Source: Paenibacillus dauci
GTDB lineage: Bacteria; Bacillota; Bacilli; Paenibacillales; Paenibacillaceae
Direction of reading: 5' to 3'
Assembly (NCBI RefSeq): GCF_000971985.1
Contig: NZ_KQ040798.1
Span: 248,001-312,000, forward strand
Length of the DNA stretch: 64,000 bases
Of the stretch, positions 60,884 to 64,000 are shown piece after piece; the first letter of the stretch is position 1; every line of letters begins with the position of its first letter. Below the pieces are notes generated by a model. That model was not told the origin of the DNA and ran no database searches. It saw only the letters and a program-made list of their open reading frames with translations. Both the position numbers and the translations under genes were made by a program.

Positions 60884-62824
60884 TTAGAAAATAGTACGAT
60901 CAGCGATTTGCTGGCTCAGCAGCTTGGATGCTTCTTCCAGAGACATCGTACCGATATCGCCTTCGCCACGTTTACGGACCGAGACGCTGTTGGCGTTCAT
61001 CTCATTCTCACCGATAACGAACATGTATGGGATTTTCTCCAGTTGGGCTTCACGAATCTTGTAACCCAACTTCTCGTTACGCAGATCGGCTTCAACGGTA
61101 ATACCGCTCAGACGCAGCTGATCTTCGACTTTGCGTGCATAATCATCAAAAGCAGTCGATACCGGGATCACTTTGGCCTGTACCGGCGACAACCACAGTG
61201 GAAGCGCACCGATAAAGTTCTCCAGCAGGAAGGCAGTAAAGCGCTCCATTGTACTGATTACGCCGCGGTGGATAACAACCGGACGATGTTTTTGTCCATC
61301 ATCACCGATATATTCCAGTTCAAAGCGCTCTGGCAGCAGGAAGTCCAGCTGTACAGTAGACAGTGTCTCTTCTTTACCCAATGCTGTACGAATCTGTACA
61401 TCCAGCTTCGGACCATAGAATGCTGCTTCGCCTTCAGCTTCGAAGAATGGCAGATCCAGTTCTTCCACAACTTCACGCAGCATACGCTGGGACATTTCCC
61501 ACATTTCGTCGTTCGGGAAATATTTCTCGGTATCCTGTGGATCACGGTAGGACAGACGGAAGCGGTATTCTTCGATACCAAAGTCTTTGTATACCTGCTG
61601 AATCAGCTGAATAACACGTGCAAACTCATCCTTGATCTGATCCGGACGTACGAACAGATGCGCATCATTCAGTGTCATTGCACGTACGCGATGCAGACCT
61701 GTCAGTGCACCGGACATTTCATAACGGTGCATCATCCCCAGCTCGGCGATACGGATCGGCAGATCACGATAGCTGCGCAGATCGCTCTTGTATACCATCA
61801 TATGATGCGGACAGTTCATCGGACGCAGTACCAGTTCTTCATTGTCCATGGACATAACCGGGAACATATCTTCCTGGTAGTGCTCCCAGTGACCGGATGT
61901 TTTGTACAGCTCGACATTACCCAGTACCGGTGTATAGACGTGGCTGTAGCCCAGTTTTTCTTCCAGATCGACGATATAGCGCTCCAATGTACGACGCAGC
62001 TTGGCACCATTTGGCAGCCAGATTGGCAGTCCTTGTCCTACCAGAGGCGAGAATGTGAACATTTCCAGCTCTTTACCCAGCTTGCGGTGATCGCGTTTTT
62101 TTGCTTCTTCCAGGAAATGCAGATGCTGTTCCAGTTCCGGCTTTTTGTTAAATGCTGTTCCATAGATACGCTGCAGCATTTTGTTTTTGCTATCTCCACG
62201 CCAGTAAGCACCGGCTACGCTCAGCAGTTTGAATACTTTCAGTTTGCCTGTGGACGGTACGTGAGGACCACGGCACAGGTCGAAGAATTCGCCTTGATCA
62301 TAGATGGTAATGATGCTGTCTTCTGGCAGTGCTTCGATCAGTTCAATTTTATATGGATCTTCCAACTCGCCAAAAATTTTCAGTGCTTCTGCGCGGCTTA
62401 CTTCGCGGCGTGTAATCGGCAGGTTTTCGTTAACGATACGTTCCATTTCTTTTTCGATCTTTTGCAGATCTTCCGGATTCAGAGAATGTTCCAGATCCAT
62501 ATCGTAATAGAATCCGTCTTCGATGACCGGACCTACGCCCAGCTTGACTTCCTTGGCGCCAAACAGACGCTTGACTGCCTGTGCAGTCAGATGGGCGGTA
62601 CTATGACGAATCACTTCCAGACCGTCTGCGCTGTCAGCGGTCACGATCTCAACCAATGCACCGTTGTGCAGTGGAGTGTTCAGGTCAACGACGATACCGT
62701 CGAGCTTGCCTGCCACTGCGTTTTTGAACAGGCTTTTGCTGATAGAAGATGCGACATCTCCGATATTGTTTCCTTCTTCATACTGACGGACCGAGCCGTC
62801 AGGCAATTTGATTTCAATAGCCAT
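60884..62824 (-). CDS. thrS: Threonyl-tRNA synthetase
   Basis: A 646-residue class II synthetase charging tRNA-Thr. Domains in order: TGS (1-62), the N2 editing domain with [15 protein letters not shown] and the downstream cysteine in FDLCRGPHV, the catalytic core with motif 2 and zinc ligands in [13 protein letters not shown], and a C-terminal anticodon-binding domain (about 540-640). Full length and intact. Expression is controlled by a T-box leader upstream that reads tRNA-Thr charging. Confidence 0.97.
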   Translation of the reverse strand: MAIEIKLPDGSVRQYEEGNNIGDVASSISKSLFKNAVAGKLDGIVVDLNTPLHNGALVEIVTADSADGLEVIRHSTAHLTAQAVKRLFGAKEVKLGVGPVIEDGFYYDMDLEHSLNPEDLQKIEKEMERIVNENLPITRREVSRAEALKIFGELEDPYKIELIEALPEDSIITIYDQGEFFDLCRGPHVPSTGKLKVFKLLSVAGAYWRGDSKNKMLQRIYGTAFNKKPELEQHLHFLEEAKKRDHRKLGKELEMFTFSPLVGQGLPIWLPNGAKLRRTLERYIVDLEEKLGYSHVYTPVLGNVELYKTSGHWEHYQEDMFPVMSMDNEELVLRPMNCPHHMMVYKSDLRSYRDLPIRIAELGMMHRYEMSGALTGLHRVRAMTLNDAHLFVRPDQIKDEFARVIQLIQQVYKDFGIEEYRFRLSYRDPQDTEKYFPNDEMWEMSQRMLREVVEELDLPFFEAEGEAAFYGPKLDVQIRTALGKEETLSTVQLDFLLPERFELEYIGDDGQKHRPVVIHRGVISTMERFTAFLLENFIGALPLWLSPVQAKVIPVSTAFDDYARKVEDQLRLSGITVEADLRNEKLGYKIREAQLEKIPYMFVIGENEMNANSVSVRKRGEGDIGTMSLEEASKLLSQQIADRTIF

Positions 62825-62868
62825 AATAAATGTCCTCCTTAGATGTTCTCACTTTAATCTGTATAAAC

Positions 62869-63140
62869 AACAAAAAACACTCATCCCTATAAAGGGACGA
62901 GCGTTAGTATACACACGTGGTTCCACCCTGATTTGACTCTGATCAACAGAATCCTTCATTAGCATCTGTTAACGGAGATGAACCGATCATGCTTACTGCC
63001 GATACACCTGAATATCAGGAAATGCCGGGTTCAACATCATTGCTCAAAAGTGGTAAGTGTATAGATGCCGATGAAGGGAATTGCAGCGTGATGATTTCCC
63101 TCTCTCTGAACTGGACATTGCTATAACTCATGTCTTTATC
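62869..63140 (-). ncRNA. T-box leader of thrS
   Basis: On the minus strand the conserved T-box bulge AGGGTGGAACCACG (62916-62929) precedes a terminator AACGCTCGTCCCT / AGGGATGAGTGTTTTTT. Upstream, a stem I-like region with GAGAGAGGGAA and GCTGCAATTCCC is visible. TTACCACTTTTGAGC contains a possible ACC threonine specifier, but I could not fix the specifier loop with certainty. Uncharged tRNA-Thr should stabilise the antiterminator and turn on thrS. Confidence 0.93.
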
Positions 63141-63331
63141 ATTGCATAGATATTTGAATGTAAATCGTGTAAGGTGTTGCTTGCTTCAATTATTATAAAA
63201 GTGTGACGTGTAACCGTCAAGGATGAAATATGTACAGTACTCCCTATTTGCTGTGAATAATGAGGTCTTTCGCTTAGAGTCGGTCTTTTTAAAAAGCACA
63301 CTCAACAAAAAACTTATCTTTGTATACACAT

Positions 63332-63439
63332 TTATGGCTGACCATGACCTTGAATCGAAGAATATACTACAACAGGTACGATTATAAAAATAAAAGCAAA
63401 AATAAGAAGAAGAATTAGCCGTTTATTACTCACCATCAT
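63332..63439 (-). CDS. 35-residue single-helix membrane protein (unknown)
   Basis: A short ORF reading MMVSNKRLILLLIFAFIFII, then VPVVVYSSIQGHGQP. It has a basic N-terminus, one membrane helix (about 8-26) and a short polar end. GAGGTG stands four bases before two adjacent ATGs, a good translation start. I do not recognise a family. It lies alone between the thrS leader and mqnC in an otherwise empty, A/T-rich interval. Confidence 0.55.
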   Translation of the reverse strand: MMVSNKRLILLLIFAFIFIIVPVVVYSSIQGHGQP

Positions 63440-63512
63440 ACACCTCAAATTCTATTTTATTTATAATCAAATTGATAACATACAGACTTAATCAGGAAAT
63501 TGAATATACAAT

Positions 63513-63554
63513 AAAATGATCTGTAATCCTCTATAGGACTACAGATCATTTTTC
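63513..63554. terminator. Bidirectional terminator after mqnC
   Basis: AAAATGATCTGTAATCCT and AGGACTACAGATCATTTTT arms with one mismatch, 28 bases after the mqnC stop on the minus strand. Confidence 0.82.
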
Positions 63555-63581
63555 TTTAGGAAAATTCTATTTGCAAAATGA

Positions 63582-64000
63582 TTAGTTTTGCATAATAAAG
63601 TCACGCTGGATTTTGTAGCTCTCATCATCAAATACTTTGAGGATGTTGTACTTGGTATCGCGCTGTGCCGGAATCTTACCAGCGGCGCGGATAATATCCA
63701 GGGTCTGCTCGATATTAACCTTGTGGGTAGTACCTGCAGCAGATACGACGTTCTCTTCCATCATCGTGCTGCCGAAGTCATCACAGCCATACTGCAGGGA
63801 CATTTTGCCCACTTCCGGTCCCATGGTTACCCATGAAGATTGGAAATGCTTGATGTTGTCCAGCACGATGCGGCTGATCGCTACATTCTTGAGATACTGC
63901 TCTGGCGTTTGTTTCTCTGCTTTCATATTGGTATTATCCGGCTGGAATGTCCAGGAGATAAACGCCAGGAAACCTTCGGAATCATAGCCATTCTGGATAC
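63582..64000 (-). CDS. mqnC: Cyclic dehypoxanthinyl futalosine synthase, C-terminal part (cut by window edge)
   Basis: The last 139 residues of a radical-SAM enzyme of the futalosine menaquinone pathway; the frame continues past the window edge. Recognisable stretches are FLAFISWTFQPDNTNMK, SWVTMGPEVGKMSLQYGCDD and FGSTMMEENVVSAAGTTH, typical of MqnC. The 4Fe-4S cysteines would lie upstream, outside the window. MqnE is a close relative, but the QPDNTNM segment and ending favour MqnC. Its presence indicates menaquinone synthesis by the futalosine rather than the classical Men route. Confidence 0.85.
   Translation of the reverse strand, partial: IQNGYDSEGFLAFISWTFQPDNTNMKAEKQTPEQYLKNVAISRIVLDNIKHFQSSWVTMGPEVGKMSLQYGCDDFGSTMMEENVVSAAGTTHKVNIEQTLDIIRAAGKIPAQRDTKYNILKVFDDESYKIQRDFIMQN

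Noticed and set aside
60908-62842. A 644-codon open frame on the plus strand opposite thrS
   Set aside because: It mirrors the highly conserved thrS gene codon for codon, shows no family motifs, is rich in unlikely runs of C, F, H and Q, and covers thrS's start and ribosome binding site.

Overview
The window is low-to-mid GC Firmicute chromosome and reads like a Paenibacillus-type spore-former. The supporting signs are a LiaFSR operon, a T-box threonyl-tRNA synthetase, an AbrB-type regulator with a zinc-ribbon-like tail, a futalosine-pathway menaquinone gene (mqnC) and large YesM/YesN-controlled polysaccharide loci. Most genes lie on the minus strand. I saw no rRNA or tRNA genes, no insertion sequence, no prophage and no CRISPR array.

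Region by region: (1) 1-1.3 kb: the 5' part of an amidase gene and a GNAT acetyltransferase. (2) 1.4-7.7 kb: a sucrose/levan locus with a PTS EIIBC, a SacY/SacT-type antiterminator, levansucrase SacB and a membrane-anchored GH32 levanase. The sacB leader carries a clear RAT/terminator pair, so the antiterminator can be tied to its target by sequence. (3) 8-11.6 kb: a small defence-like islet with an in-frame MntA-HepT fusion, a copy of a structured repeat, an unknown anchored protein and a Kiwa-like KwaB/KwaA pair. (4) 11.8-14.4 kb: an ECF sigma factor with a probable anti-sigma protein, and a secreted copper-amine-oxidase-N-domain protein. (5) 14.6-27.1 kb: a plant-polysaccharide locus with a GH2 enzyme, an ABC sugar importer (two permeases and a lipoprotein binding protein), an AraC-type response regulator, a YesM-type kinase, a second tethered binding protein that is probably the sensor subunit, and a secreted GH43 arabinosidase-like enzyme.

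(6) 27.3-31.4 kb: a DMT transporter behind an FMN riboswitch (ImpX-like, probably riboflavin), a two-helix small membrane protein, an alpha-carbonic anhydrase lipoprotein and a secreted CYTH-like protein. (7) 31.5-39.5 kb: an AfuABC/FbpABC-like importer with a divergent LysR regulator, bracketed by two paralogous beta-CASP metallohydrolases. A shared promoter-region motif suggests both transcription units are co-regulated. (8) 39.8-46.4 kb: ribosomal protein L31 type B, a short HemAT-like globin sensor, a DUF2161 nuclease-like protein, an aminotransferase, a ComA-like regulator, a coiled-coil/phosphodiester-glycosidase pair and AbrB. (9) 46.6-53.1 kb: core metabolism with trmL, serC, a GSI-beta type glutamine synthetase behind a GlnR/TnrA box, DAHP synthase and ispH. 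(10) 53.2-60.5 kb: envelope stress, with a kinase/regulator pair next to HtrA, then liaF-liaS-liaR. (11) 60.9-64 kb: thrS with its T-box, a 35-residue membrane ORF and the 3' part of mqnC.

The most unusual signals are: a dispersed roughly 130-nt palindromic element in three copies, with a conserved asymmetric internal loop between stems that differ in sequence but still pair; a SacY-like protein whose PRD2 has lost both regulatory histidines (Q207, E269); the one-ORF MntA-HepT toxin-antitoxin with a preserved internal start site; the duplicated beta-CASP nucleases around an importer; and a leader hairpin that would bury the ribosome binding site of the sugar-binding protein gene. All assignments come from reading the sequence; no database search was run.
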